This document shows, one piece after another, positions 42,665 through 56,529 of a DNA stretch of 64,000 nt; the stretch's first letter is position 1; every line of letters starts with the position of its first letter. The notes under the pieces are model-generated. The model was not told where the DNA came from. It saw only the letters and a program-made list of their open reading frames with translations, and searched no databases. The DNA is from Gammaproteobacteria bacterium. Lineage in GTDB: Bacteria; Pseudomonadota; Gammaproteobacteria; Xanthomonadales; SZUA-36. Location: NCBI GenBank assembly GCA_021772915.1, contig JAJFLB010000023.1, positions 186,001 to 250,000 on the forward strand, read 5' to 3'. The translations under genes were made by a program, and so were the position numbers.

Positions 42665-42945
42665 CCGGGTAGCTCCTCCAGAGACGCGCTCAAGTACATC
42701 CTGTATCGCTCTGTCGCCAACTTCCTGTTGGCTCAAGGTCTCTGGAGGAGCTACCCGGCTCACACTAGTGTTTTGTGCGTAACTGCAAACTTCCTTTGCG
42801 CGGACACAAGACCGACGATGTCATCGTCAAAAACCGGAATGTTCGCAAGTTGGCTCGGAGCCTGGAATTTATCAGACTGGTACTGAACACCGTTCCCAGT
42901 CGGTTAGACCATTCTGGGACCTTGAGCCAACAGGAAGTTGGCGAC
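42665..42945. repeat. Nested inverted repeats
   Basis: Two pairs interlock. CCGGGTAGCTCCTCCAGAGA (42665-42684) is the exact reverse complement of 42739-42758. A 28-base stretch at 42713-42740, starting GTCGCCAACTTCC, is the exact reverse complement of 42918-42945. The right arm of the first pair overlaps the left arm of the second by two bases. The region lies after the cysteine synthase gene; no coding sequence is seen. The structure resembles a decayed mobile element or a family of structured intergenic repeats. Confidence 0.8.
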
Positions 42946-43018
42946 ACGAGTCCATGGATGGACTCGGTAGAGCGAAGCAGGGAGCCCGAGCCGAGAGCGC
43001 TACATGGAGAAGGTGAGA

Positions 43019-43082
43019 CCGGGGACCGGTCGAGAAGCCGGCCTGGGCCGCCGGGAACCGGTCGAGAGGCTGGCCTGGGCCA
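43019..43082 (+). repeat. 32-bp tandem duplicate, CGGTCGAG family copy 2
   Basis: Two 32-base units (43019-43050 and 43051-43082), CCGGGRACCGGTCGAG and on to GGCCTGGGCC, diverged from each other at a few positions. They are preceded by GGAGAAGGTGAGA and followed by TTCACGACGAGTCC, the same order as at 30361-30424, 12.7 kb away. Confidence 0.85.
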
Positions 43083-43188
43083 TGTATTCACGACGAGTCC
43101 CGAAAGTAAACCCCCACACCTACTACAGTCCCCAACCAAAATAAGCGGGACATCGGTGCCTTGGGAGTATCTTGAATGATGCTGATGA

Positions 43189-43218
43189 GTTCCCGACGAG
43201 CAAGCTCGTCTGTACTAC
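43189..43218 (-). repeat. REP-like palindrome overlapping the nnrS stop
   Basis: GTTCCCGACGAGC, AAGCTCGTC, then TGTACTAC; one arm is slightly diverged. On the minus strand its GTAG head supplies the TAG stop codon of nnrS. It belongs to the same family as 25234-25662. Confidence 0.75.
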
Positions 43219-44360
43219 GGTCGGGGTCGGGTCAGTATTGGCCAATAGGTCCAGGTGAAGATTGCAAAGGTCAGCATCCAACCGGCGGCAGAGAAATCTG
43301 TCAGCAGCATTTGATACTCCCCGGTCAGTGGTCCGAATACCCGACTCAACGCGGCAAGCATGAAAATCCAGTACGCCATTACAGTTGCCCTGGACGCCTG
43401 CAATGGTCTGCCGGTGTGCCCCAGTGCAACTCGCGTGGTCACGGCCAATACGATGCTGCCAATGGCGCCTACTGTTAGGGCGTGCAATGCGGTAGTTGGT
43501 GTAAACCACCATCCAAATACCGAGCAGCCCAGTAGGGCGTAGCCGACGGGCAACCAGACGTAGGCAGCGTGCAGCACGAACAATAGGGGGTTGGAGGTGG
43601 TAGAAAAAGCCTGCCATTGGCTCAGCCGGTAGCCATGTACCAGGGCTGCGGCGAAAGCCAGCCAACCGGTCATGGAATGTTGTGGTGTGAAACCCGCTGC
43701 CAGGCCGACCACCACACTCAACCACAGGGCAAGTCGGTCAACGGCTTCATTATTGACCGGCAAACGCTCGTGACCCTGCGTTCGCAACCAGTTTGCTGTA
43801 AAGCTCGGCACGATACGTCCGGCGATGATGCTGACCAGCACCAGGATGGTGTGGATCAACAGGTAAATGACAGTTCTGTCACCCGCAACCGCCCAGTGGT
43901 TAGTGCCCAGGTGGTATAGACCGTTGAGAGCTGCAATTACAACGGTAATCGCAACCAGAGGGTAATTGCGACGGCTGCGACCGCCGATGATTTCAATACT
44001 GAGTAAGGTGCACAGCAGGATTGGAAATAACATGTCCAGCAAGGCCACCAGTACTGGTGGTATCCACCCTGAGAATAGCATGGCCAGCCTACCGGCCAGC
44101 CAGCTAAGCACCAACCAGACCAATGGTGCCCCTTGCACTGCCGGACGACCGGTCCAGTTGGCCACCGCGGTCAGACTGAAACCGGCGACAGCGGCCAGGG
44201 CAAAACCGACCAGCATTTCATGGCTATGCCAAAGTGGTGTGATAAACCCTAAACCCGAGCCATGCAGTGTCAGAATCCAGAGCAGCATAATCAGGATCGC
44301 GAAAACCCCATTGAGGAGAAAGAATGGCCGGAACGCGTAACTGAATAAGGCCGTTTTCAT
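43215..44360 (-). CDS. nnrS: NnrS family membrane protein
   Basis: About 381 residues with some twelve transmembrane segments. Family signatures are FRPFFLLNGVFA near the start, LWHSHEMLVGFALAAVAGFSLTAVANWTG, LIHTILVLVSIIAGRIVPSFT and LHALTVGAIGSIVLAVTTRVALGHTGR, with conserved His residues that bind haem and copper. NnrS is linked to nitric oxide stress relief in other bacteria. ATG at 44360 is 13 bases after the gltD stop; the track start lies inside gltD. It ends the hemerythrin-gltB-gltD-nnrS run. Its stop codon lies in a REP element. Confidence 0.9.
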   Translation of the reverse strand: MKTALFSYAFRPFFLLNGVFAILIMLLWILTLHGSGLGFITPLWHSHEMLVGFALAAVAGFSLTAVANWTGRPAVQGAPLVWLVLSWLAGRLAMLFSGWIPPVLVALLDMLFPILLCTLLSIEIIGGRSRRNYPLVAITVVIAALNGLYHLGTNHWAVAGDRTVIYLLIHTILVLVSIIAGRIVPSFTANWLRTQGHERLPVNNEAVDRLALWLSVVVGLAAGFTPQHSMTGWLAFAAALVHGYRLSQWQAFSTTSNPLLFVLHAAYVWLPVGYALLGCSVFGWWFTPTTALHALTVGAIGSIVLAVTTRVALGHTGRPLQASRATVMAYWIFMLAALSRVFGPLTGEYQMLLTDFSAAGWMLTFAIFTWTYWPILTRPRP

Positions 44361-44373
44361 GGGGCTCACAGTG

Positions 44374-50296
<5,923 letters not shown>

Positions 50297-50300
<4 letters not shown>

Positions 50301-50710
50301 ACCAGACCTTTTTCCCTGAAAAATGACGCGTACTTCATATCGGTCACGAGCACGTGATTGGTTAGCCAGTCGCCTAGATATGCCGCCATGTCTGATTTGA
50401 TTTTTCCGGATTGAGTCAAATTGTCGCCGCAAAAATCCAGCACACGCTCCACAAACTTCGAGTGTTCGGCACAATGCTCAGAATAACCCGGGTAGTCATG
50501 CTCGCTCATACATCGCTCTTCCGATCTGAAATGGTGGTGGAAGTAATCGGTCATTTTAGTGATCAAATCCGTAACCGTTTCTGATTCCTCTTGCGCATCT
50601 CCATCTCCAGAATCAAGTAACTTATTTATCATTTCAATCAGAATTTTGTGCTCATCATCAAACCTTTGGACTCCGACACTAAATTTGTCGTCCCAGATAA
50701 TCTTTTCCAC
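50297..50710 (-). CDS. Bacteriohemerythrin
   Basis: 137-residue four-helix non-haem di-iron protein that binds O2. Ligand motifs: FDDEHKILI (first His), HHHFRSEERCM (His and Glu), YSEHCAEHSKF (His pair) and WLTNHVLVTDMKYASFF (last His and Asp). The opening W-D-D-K-F-S-V-G-V is typical. It is single-domain and soluble. Its stop overlaps the probable gltB start, so it leads the gltB-gltD-nnrS run. An O2/NO buffering role near an iron-sulfur enzyme is inferred. Confidence 0.95.
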
Positions 50711-50868
50711 AATGCGCTCCTGTATTTCAAAGCTGATGATGATGAAGTCTGTAGAATATTACATTTATATAATCAGTAATAGACGTCAATGGACCTTATG
50801 CATTAGGCCAAACCCGGCGTTTTCTTAGTGGAAACGACACCGTGTCCTTCATAACAGGGAATCAAATC

Positions 50869-51702
50869 ATGTCTCTTATTCGTGTAATTTCCCTGACCTC
50901 CCTGGCCATGATTGCGTTTGCCGGGAATTCCCTGCTTTGCCGCATTGCACTCAAAGAGACCGGTATTGATGCAGCCAGTTTTACCAGTATTCGACTGGTA
51001 TCGGGGGCACTCATGCTGTGGATACTCATACGGATGAGACAGGAAACTTACACTGGCCAGGGTAACTGGCTCTCAGCTACGGCCCTGTTTGTTTATGCGG
51101 CGGGATTTTCATTTGCCTACGTGAACTTGCCTGCCGCCACCGGAGCCCTGCTACTTTTCGGCGCAGTCCAGGCAACGATGATCGGTTTCGCCCTCTTTTC
51201 GGGAGAGCGTTTGGTCAAACTCCAAGGGGTCGGTCTGGTGCTGGCATTGGCGGGTCTGATTGGATTATTGCTCCCCGGTATTTCGGCACCGCCGGTAGGC
51301 GGTTCAATATTGATGCTGGGTGCCGGGACTGCCTGGGGTGTTTACTCGCTGCGTGGTCAGGGTACGGCTGACCCGATACGTGTCACTACCGGCAATTTCA
51401 TCCGCACGATCCCCTTCACCCTGGCCTTGAGTGCCATCATGTTGAACCGGACCTCTTTTGACTCCACCGGAGTCTTCTACGCAATTGCTTCCGGTGCTGC
51501 TGCCTCTGGTATTGGCTATGCGATCTGGTACACCGCATTACCCGCACTCAAAGCTGCCAACGCCGCAACAGTACAGCTCAGTGTGCCGGTCATCGCGGCA
51601 CTGGGCGGTGTCGTTCTTCTGGAGGAGCCGATGACATTGCGGCTGCTGTTGGCGTCTGCTGCAATTCTTGGTGGGGTTGCACTCGTGATCTCGCGAAAAT
51701 GA
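50869..51702 (+). CDS. EamA family (DMT) transporter
   Basis: About 277 residues with ten transmembrane segments in two EamA repeats: MIAFAGNSLLCRIALKETGIDAASFTSIRLVSGA begins the first and GGSILMLGAGTAWGVYSLRGQG the second. ATG at 50869 has AGGGA eight bases upstream; the track's GTG lies earlier. Relatives export amino acids or metabolites; the substrate here is unknown. It is divergent from the hemerythrin gene. Confidence 0.92.
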   Translation: MSLIRVISLTSLAMIAFAGNSLLCRIALKETGIDAASFTSIRLVSGALMLWILIRMRQETYTGQGNWLSATALFVYAAGFSFAYVNLPAATGALLLFGAVQATMIGFALFSGERLVKLQGVGLVLALAGLIGLLLPGISAPPVGGSILMLGAGTAWGVYSLRGQGTADPIRVTTGNFIRTIPFTLALSAIMLNRTSFDSTGVFYAIASGAAASGIGYAIWYTALPALKAANAATVQLSVPVIAALGGVVLLEEPMTLRLLLASAAILGGVALVISRK

Positions 51703-51983
51703 CATACCGACATCATCCTCTCTAAATGTGCTCTGGTCATAATCCGCGGCGCAGACACTTTTCACCACCACAGGCTTATTTTCTCCCCCAAAAAAGGTTT
51801 CGAAAAAGTCCAGATCATTACACTTGCGCTCGACCCGCGTTATGTTTGCAAAAAACACGCAACACGTCATACCTCATTCGGTCCTCGTCTCGTCGCAGGC
51901 AGGTACACTGCAACGCAGGTTTCCTCTATAAACAATCATCTTTAGACCAACCGGTTTGATACGCGGACAAGCAGAGGCACAAA

Positions 51984-52547
51984 ATGAAAATACTGAAAAA
52001 TTATGGTTTGATCCTGATTCCCGCCCTGGGAATAGCCACATCCAGCCTGGCCGAAGAACAAGCTGAGGTAACACCAGCACCGGTAAAATCTGCACCGGCA
52101 AAATCTGTGTGTGAAACCATGGATGGTTTTGGTGACTTTGATTTCTGGGTGGGCGATTGGAACGTCTATTCCAATAATGAGAAACGAACTCTCCAGGGCA
52201 GCAACTCCGTTTCAAAGCAACACAAGAACTGTCTGATTGTTGAAAACTGGACCAGCGCACGGGGCGGAACCGGTAGCAGCATGAACTACTTTGATCCGGT
52301 GACCGGCCAGTGGCGCCAGTTGTGGGTGGCCGGAGGTTATTCCATTGACTACACGGGCGGCTTGAGTAAAGACGGTGCAATGATCCTCAAGGGCAAGATC
52401 AACTACTACAAGAATGACACAACGCAGGCCTTTCGCGGCACCTGGACGGCGAATTCCGATGGCAGCGTCCGACAGTTGTTTGAAATACTCAGCCTGGAGA
52501 CGAACGAGTGGACCGTGTGGTTTGATGGACTTTATGTAAGAAAATAA
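51984..52547 (+). CDS. Secreted protein of unknown function (FDFWVGDW motif)
   Basis: 187 residues. A signal peptide (MKILKNYGLILIPALGIATSSLA) is followed by a Pro/Ala-rich linker, VCETMDGFGDFDFWVGDWNVYS, and a beta-rich domain (NYFDPVTGQWRQLWVAGGYSIDY, GTWTANSDGSVRQLFE). The motif F-D-F-W-V-G-x-W is shared by a family of small periplasmic beta-barrel-like proteins, lipocalin-like in outline; no biochemical role is known to me. Two Cys may form a disulfide. The 280-base gap before it shows nothing clear. Confidence 0.78.
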   Translation: MKILKNYGLILIPALGIATSSLAEEQAEVTPAPVKSAPAKSVCETMDGFGDFDFWVGDWNVYSNNEKRTLQGSNSVSKQHKNCLIVENWTSARGGTGSSMNYFDPVTGQWRQLWVAGGYSIDYTGGLSKDGAMILKGKINYYKNDTTQAFRGTWTANSDGSVRQLFEILSLETNEWTVWFDGLYVRK

Positions 52548-52676
52548 ACCGGGGGAGCGCTTTTTAGAAGATGCTCCAGCCGGGGCTTGCGACTCTTACG
52601 ACACCGTTTACCGCATTTGCTGAAAACATTTTTGCATTTTCACTGTCCTAAAAGATGTGTCGCGAGGATTTGGTTT

Positions 52677-52874
52677 ATGGATCGTAGAGAGATGGTGTCA
52701 CTCAAGCTACAGATGGGTATCAACCCATCGGTGGAACTTGCGCCGGATATTCTGCGGGCCATGTGGCAACAGTTAAAACGTGAACGCGTGAATACACGAA
52801 CCACACGTTTGGTCATGGCCACGGCCAGGTCCCGTGACCACCAGCACAGCACCGTTCCCAAGCCCATCATTTAG
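52677..52874 (+). CDS. Small hypothetical protein
   Basis: 65 codons from ATG at 52677, with GAGGA eight bases upstream. The peptide starts MDRREMVSLKLQMGINPSVE, continues with a probable amphipathic helix (LAPDILRAMWQQLKRERVN) and ends in a basic tail. It is not recognised. The track's longer version starts 30 codons earlier without a ribosome site. It lies in the 750-base region between the secreted protein and the PqqD-like/GT gene. Confidence 0.35.
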   Translation: MDRREMVSLKLQMGINPSVELAPDILRAMWQQLKRERVNTRTTRLVMATARSRDHQHSTVPKPII

Positions 52875-53065
52875 TTGGTCCCGGACGGGTCAGTTCCCTT
52901 AAAGATATAAAAAAGACGGTTTTTTTTCACCAAAAGCCGTGTAAGCACTGGATTTTGTGCGCTTTTTCGAGTACCCTTGTACGCACCAGGATAGGGAGGG
53001 GAGGGAATCCAAGCATCTTGATCTGCATTGCTGCCGGCCGACACGGGGTCGTGCTTCTGGTTGCA

Positions 53066-53137
53066 ATGTCTTTAAACGATTTCGCCACCCGCTGTACTCA
53101 GTGCGGTTGTAAATGCAGAAGCGGAGCCGACAAATGA
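53066..53137 (+). CDS. Possible 23-residue Cys-rich peptide
   Basis: A short frame, MSLNDFATRC then TQCGCKCRSGADK, stop, with four Cys within eight residues. It is the 3' part of a 60-codon frame starting at TTG 52955. No good ribosome site is visible, so it may be chance. It is noted because it lies 160 bases ahead of a protein with a PqqD/RRE-like domain and just before a strong terminator. Coding status is unproven. Confidence 0.2.
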   Translation: MSLNDFATRCTQCGCKCRSGADK

Positions 53138-53206
53138 TCGCTGCTCACAGTGACGGGTTCTGACTGTAATTCTGCCGAATCGCAGTGAATTATGTACAGG
53201 GTCAGT

Positions 53207-53243
53207 AAGACAGACGCTTCGAAGAGGTGTCTGTCTTTTTTTC
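53207..53243 (+). terminator. Rho-independent terminator
   Basis: AAGACAGAC (53207-53215) pairs with GTCTGTCTT (53229-53237) around a 13-base loop, followed by a run of seven T. It ends about 58 bases before the PqqD-like/GT gene on the same strand. It should end a transcript from the 52.6-53.2 kb region, either the small ORFs or an RNA, or act as a leader attenuator. Confidence 0.8.
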
Positions 53244-53300
53244 TGAACCAGACTCTTTTTTGGCTTACAATTTCTTATCACTCAGACAACTCCCGGAACA

Positions 53301-55163
53301 ATGACAGACAAACCTGAATTATCCCTGGATATCACGGTAGACCCGAACGCGAACTTTAAGCCGCTATCGGACCACGTCGCCTTTGATCTTTGTTCGGCCT
53401 ACTCCCTTTCTGAGGGCAGTCTTTTGCTCTACAACACGCGCACTGGCAATCGCACAAAGATTACGCCTGATGTTTACACCGCACTATGGAGTTGCCAGCA
53501 GTTCAAAACCCTTGACCAGCATGTCAAGCAGATTATTGTTGAGCACCCGGGTATGGAAGGGCAGCAAGCCGATGTCCGAATGGTATTGGAAACCATGCTT
53601 AACGACGGCATGCTGCTGTCTGGGAAAAGAGTCTGCGACTCACTCAGGCAACAAACCGACAAGCAAGACATTAAGAAAGATGATAGTTCGCCAGTAGTTG
53701 TAATTATTACCTGGGAACGGCCAGAGGCACTCGAGCGCCTGCTGACATCCGTAGCCACAAACTGCAACACCGGGAAAGTCCACCGGCTGTATGTGGTGGA
53801 CGACTCACGCCAGCAGGAAAACATCGGCCTTAACCAAGCGGCAGTTGACCAGTTTGCATCCAAGGTTAACACCCAAGTGAAGTATTTTGGTCAGACCGAG
53901 CAACAATCCCTACTGGAGCAGCTCGCAAAGAAACTACCCGACCATGAAAGCGCACTGCGTTTTCTCGCCGACCAGTCCCAATGGCGGGATCACTGGACCA
54001 GTGGCCTGGCCCGCAATCTTGCCTTACTCCTGTCCTGTGGTCACCGCCTTGTGATGCTGGATGACGATACAATCTGTGATGTATACGAGCCTGATCAGCC
54101 AAAACCCAACATTACGTTTTCCACTGCTCAACGCGAGGCTGACTTTTTTGAGAACGAAAAGGGCTGGAAGCATCGGCACCAGCCAATCAATCCAGACGCC
54201 GTCGACCGCCACATGCAGTGCCTCGGTTTGCCGTTTTCCGTTGCACTGGGTGTCCTGGGTCAAAATAATCTGAAGCCAACCGGGCTCGAACACGCAAACG
54301 CGTTATTGCTCAACGATCTTAAGCAGGATTCATTGGTGCTGGTAACGGAGTGCGGTTCGTACGGTTGTCCCGGGATGGGTTCAAATACCTGGCTGCCGGA
54401 TATGACACCAGATTCCATCAAGGCCATGCTGACATCCGAGCAGAAAACGCACAACGCCCTGACCAAGCGGGCTGTTTGGTGTGGCCGCAACCAACCACAC
54501 TTTGGGCCCCGTACCAACATGTCACAGATTACCGGCTTCGACAATCGCCACATGTTGCCGCCTTATTTACCCATCCTGCGTGGCGAAGACCGGTTGTTTG
54601 GCATTATGCTGAATTTCATGTTCCCATCGGCCGTGACACTGGACTATCCCTGGGCCATCCCCCACCTGCCTCTGCCGGAGAGACATTGGACCGAAGAAGA
54701 TCGGGATTTCACGCCGGGCGGGGCATTTCCACTATTATTCAACGAGCAGTTGCTGGAGCGAAAGTCATTCTGTGCCGCCGGCACCGACCAAGGACGTCTG
54801 ACGGCGGTGGCGGCCTGGTACAGCGAACTGGCCACTGCCTCTGTAAGCTCCCTGACTTCAATGCACCGCGATGCCATGTTGCAGGAAATCTCGGAGCAAC
54901 TCCAGCACTTGAGTTTCTTGCTGGCGGAGGCAGAGGCTGATTCTGCCCCAACCGAGTGGCAGGATTATCTGAAAACTGGCATTACCCAGCTGGAGTCTGG
55001 ATTGGACCTGACCAGCCATGAAGATTTCTCACTCAAGGGACTGCCAACAACCCTGGAAGGGACTGAACTGGCTAACTTCTGGAAAGAAACATGGGCCGGC
55101 TTTGCAGCAGCCCTACATGCGTGGCCCGAAATTCGCGCTGCTGCGGCTGAACTGGACCCCTAA
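53301..55163 (+). CDS. PqqD/RRE-like domain fused to a GT-A glycosyltransferase-like domain
   Basis: 620 residues. The first 110 resemble PqqD or a RiPP recognition element: LLLYNTRTGNRTKITPDVYTAL, then a helix (TLDQHVKQIIVEHPG) and VRMVLETMLNDGMLLSG, the usual three-helix and wing order. Residues of about 130-330 look like a GT-A transferase: VVVIITWERPEALERLLTSV, LYVVDDSRQ, and the metal-binding LVMLDDDTICDVYEP. About 290 further residues, including GEDRLFGIMLNF and HLPLPERHWTEED, are not recognised. The combination suggests a peptide- or protein-linked sugar transfer, but no RiPP genes lie nearby. Domains are inferred from pattern; start ATG at 53301 is clear. Confidence 0.65.
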   Translation: MTDKPELSLDITVDPNANFKPLSDHVAFDLCSAYSLSEGSLLLYNTRTGNRTKITPDVYTALWSCQQFKTLDQHVKQIIVEHPGMEGQQADVRMVLETMLNDGMLLSGKRVCDSLRQQTDKQDIKKDDSSPVVVIITWERPEALERLLTSVATNCNTGKVHRLYVVDDSRQQENIGLNQAAVDQFASKVNTQVKYFGQTEQQSLLEQLAKKLPDHESALRFLADQSQWRDHWTSGLARNLALLLSCGHRLVMLDDDTICDVYEPDQPKPNITFSTAQREADFFENEKGWKHRHQPINPDAVDRHMQCLGLPFSVALGVLGQNNLKPTGLEHANALLLNDLKQDSLVLVTECGSYGCPGMGSNTWLPDMTPDSIKAMLTSEQKTHNALTKRAVWCGRNQPHFGPRTNMSQITGFDNRHMLPPYLPILRGEDRLFGIMLNFMFPSAVTLDYPWAIPHLPLPERHWTEEDRDFTPGGAFPLLFNEQLLERKSFCAAGTDQGRLTAVAAWYSELATASVSSLTSMHRDAMLQEISEQLQHLSFLLAEAEADSAPTEWQDYLKTGITQLESGLDLTSHEDFSLKGLPTTLEGTELANFWKETWAGFAAALHAWPEIRAAAAELDP

Positions 55164-55197
55164 CCCGCATATTTCACCAGCTGGTGAAATATGCGGG
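55164..55197. repeat. Perfect 34-bp palindrome, CCCGCATATT family, copy 2
   Basis: CCCGCATATTTCACCAG followed directly by its exact reverse complement CTGGTGAAATATGCGGG, with no loop. It starts right after the stop codon of the preceding gene and ends 15 bases before the thrC stop, so it lies between convergent genes. It shares its arms with 29488-29539. Confidence 0.9.
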
Positions 55198-55211
55198 CTA
55201 AAAGCCTCCAC

Positions 55212-56498
55212 TCAGGATCTTTGTCCCTCCAGTAAGAAACCACGCAACATTTTGTAATCGGCCGGCATTACCTCGCTTAATACCTGTAGTTCAGCGACAC
55301 GTGCAAGCTCAGCAGGTAATGATATTGATTGCTTGAGTGCGGCTGAAAGCGTTTCCACGAATTTGGCCGGGTGGGCAGTACACAAAAACACACCCGTCTC
55401 GTCATCTGCCAGATTATCCTGCAACGCTTTCCAGGCCAGGGAGCTGTGTGGGTCGGCGAGGTAGCCGGTATCATTGAGGTCGCGAACCGCGGTGATGGTT
55501 TCAGCATCATCAATGGCAAAAGACGTCAGCAGGGTCTCTAACTCCAAACCATGGCGTTCACCCAGTTCCAACACCCGGGGAAAATTGTTCGGCAAGGATA
55601 TATCCATCGCATTGGTCAAAGTCGCCACCGTTGGTCGTGGCTCCCATTTTCCGGAGCGCAGAAATCTTGGCACGGTATCGTTTCGATTGGTGGCGGCGAT
55701 CATACGTTTTGCCGGCAGTCCCATGGCAAAAGCCAGCAGACCGGCGGTGATATTGCCAAAATTTCCGCTGGGAACGCTGAATACCGGTTCCACCCCACGC
55801 GGTAACCTGGCGACCGCTTCAAAGTAATAACAAACTTGCGCCAGCAGGCGGGCTACATTGATCGAGTTGGCCGAGTTCAACCCCAGTGTTGAAACCAATT
55901 CTGAATCATCAAACGATTGCTTGACCAATTGTTGGCAGGCATCAAAATCATCGTCAATGGCAATGGTACGAATATTGCCCCCCAGGGTGCAAAACAGTTT
56001 TTCCTGCAAAGGTGTGATTTTGCCGCTTGGATACAGGATGACGACATCAATAGTCGGCTGACCATAGAAAGCATGCGCTACGGCAGCGCCTGTATCGCCG
56101 GATGTTGCTGTCAGTATGGTGGTGCGTTGTGCGGCATTGAACGCGGCCAGGCACTGCGCCATAAAACGCGCACCAAAATCTTTAAACGCCAGCGACGGGC
56201 CGTAAAAAAGCTCAAGCGCGTACACCCTTGCAGAAACACGTTTGAGTGTAAGTGGAAAGTTAAACGCCCTTTCAACACAGCCCTCGAGGGTGTCCACAGC
56301 CATGGATTCGCCTACCAGGTGTTGCAGGATGATCGTGCTGCGGCGCACGAAATCCATCTCCAACAAACCCTGTACATCCTTTAGGGTCTCGAGACGTTCC
56401 GGAAACAACAGACCTTGACCCTTTCCGAGCCCTGTAACCACCGCCTGCGGAAAACTCATGCCTTGCTCTGGGTGGGCTATGTTGATGAACTGCACCAT
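55212..56498 (-). CDS. thrC: Threonine synthase
   Basis: 428-residue PLP enzyme that turns O-phosphohomoserine into threonine. PLP Lys106 is in GPSLAFKDFGARFM; LTATSGDTGAAVAHAF binds the phosphate; FSVPSGNFGNITAG follows. The length and N-terminal IAHPEQGMSFPQAVVTGLGKGQGLLFP match the gammaproteobacterial type. It is last in the asnB-thrA-thrB-thrC operon, 31 bases after thrB. Confidence 0.96.
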   Translation of the reverse strand: MVQFINIAHPEQGMSFPQAVVTGLGKGQGLLFPERLETLKDVQGLLEMDFVRRSTIILQHLVGESMAVDTLEGCVERAFNFPLTLKRVSARVYALELFYGPSLAFKDFGARFMAQCLAAFNAAQRTTILTATSGDTGAAVAHAFYGQPTIDVVILYPSGKITPLQEKLFCTLGGNIRTIAIDDDFDACQQLVKQSFDDSELVSTLGLNSANSINVARLLAQVCYYFEAVARLPRGVEPVFSVPSGNFGNITAGLLAFAMGLPAKRMIAATNRNDTVPRFLRSGKWEPRPTVATLTNAMDISLPNNFPRVLELGERHGLELETLLTSFAIDDAETITAVRDLNDTGYLADPHSSLAWKALQDNLADDETGVFLCTAHPAKFVETLSAALKQSISLPAELARVAELQVLSEVMPADYKMLRGFLLEGQRS

Positions 56499-56529
56499 CT
56501 TTTACTTCCTGGGGGCCTACACGCCCGGG

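Noticed and set aside
53030-53243. tRNA, tmRNA or SRP RNA gene
   Set aside because: No cloverleaf, no tmRNA ends and no conserved SRP loop could be found; only the terminator is clear.
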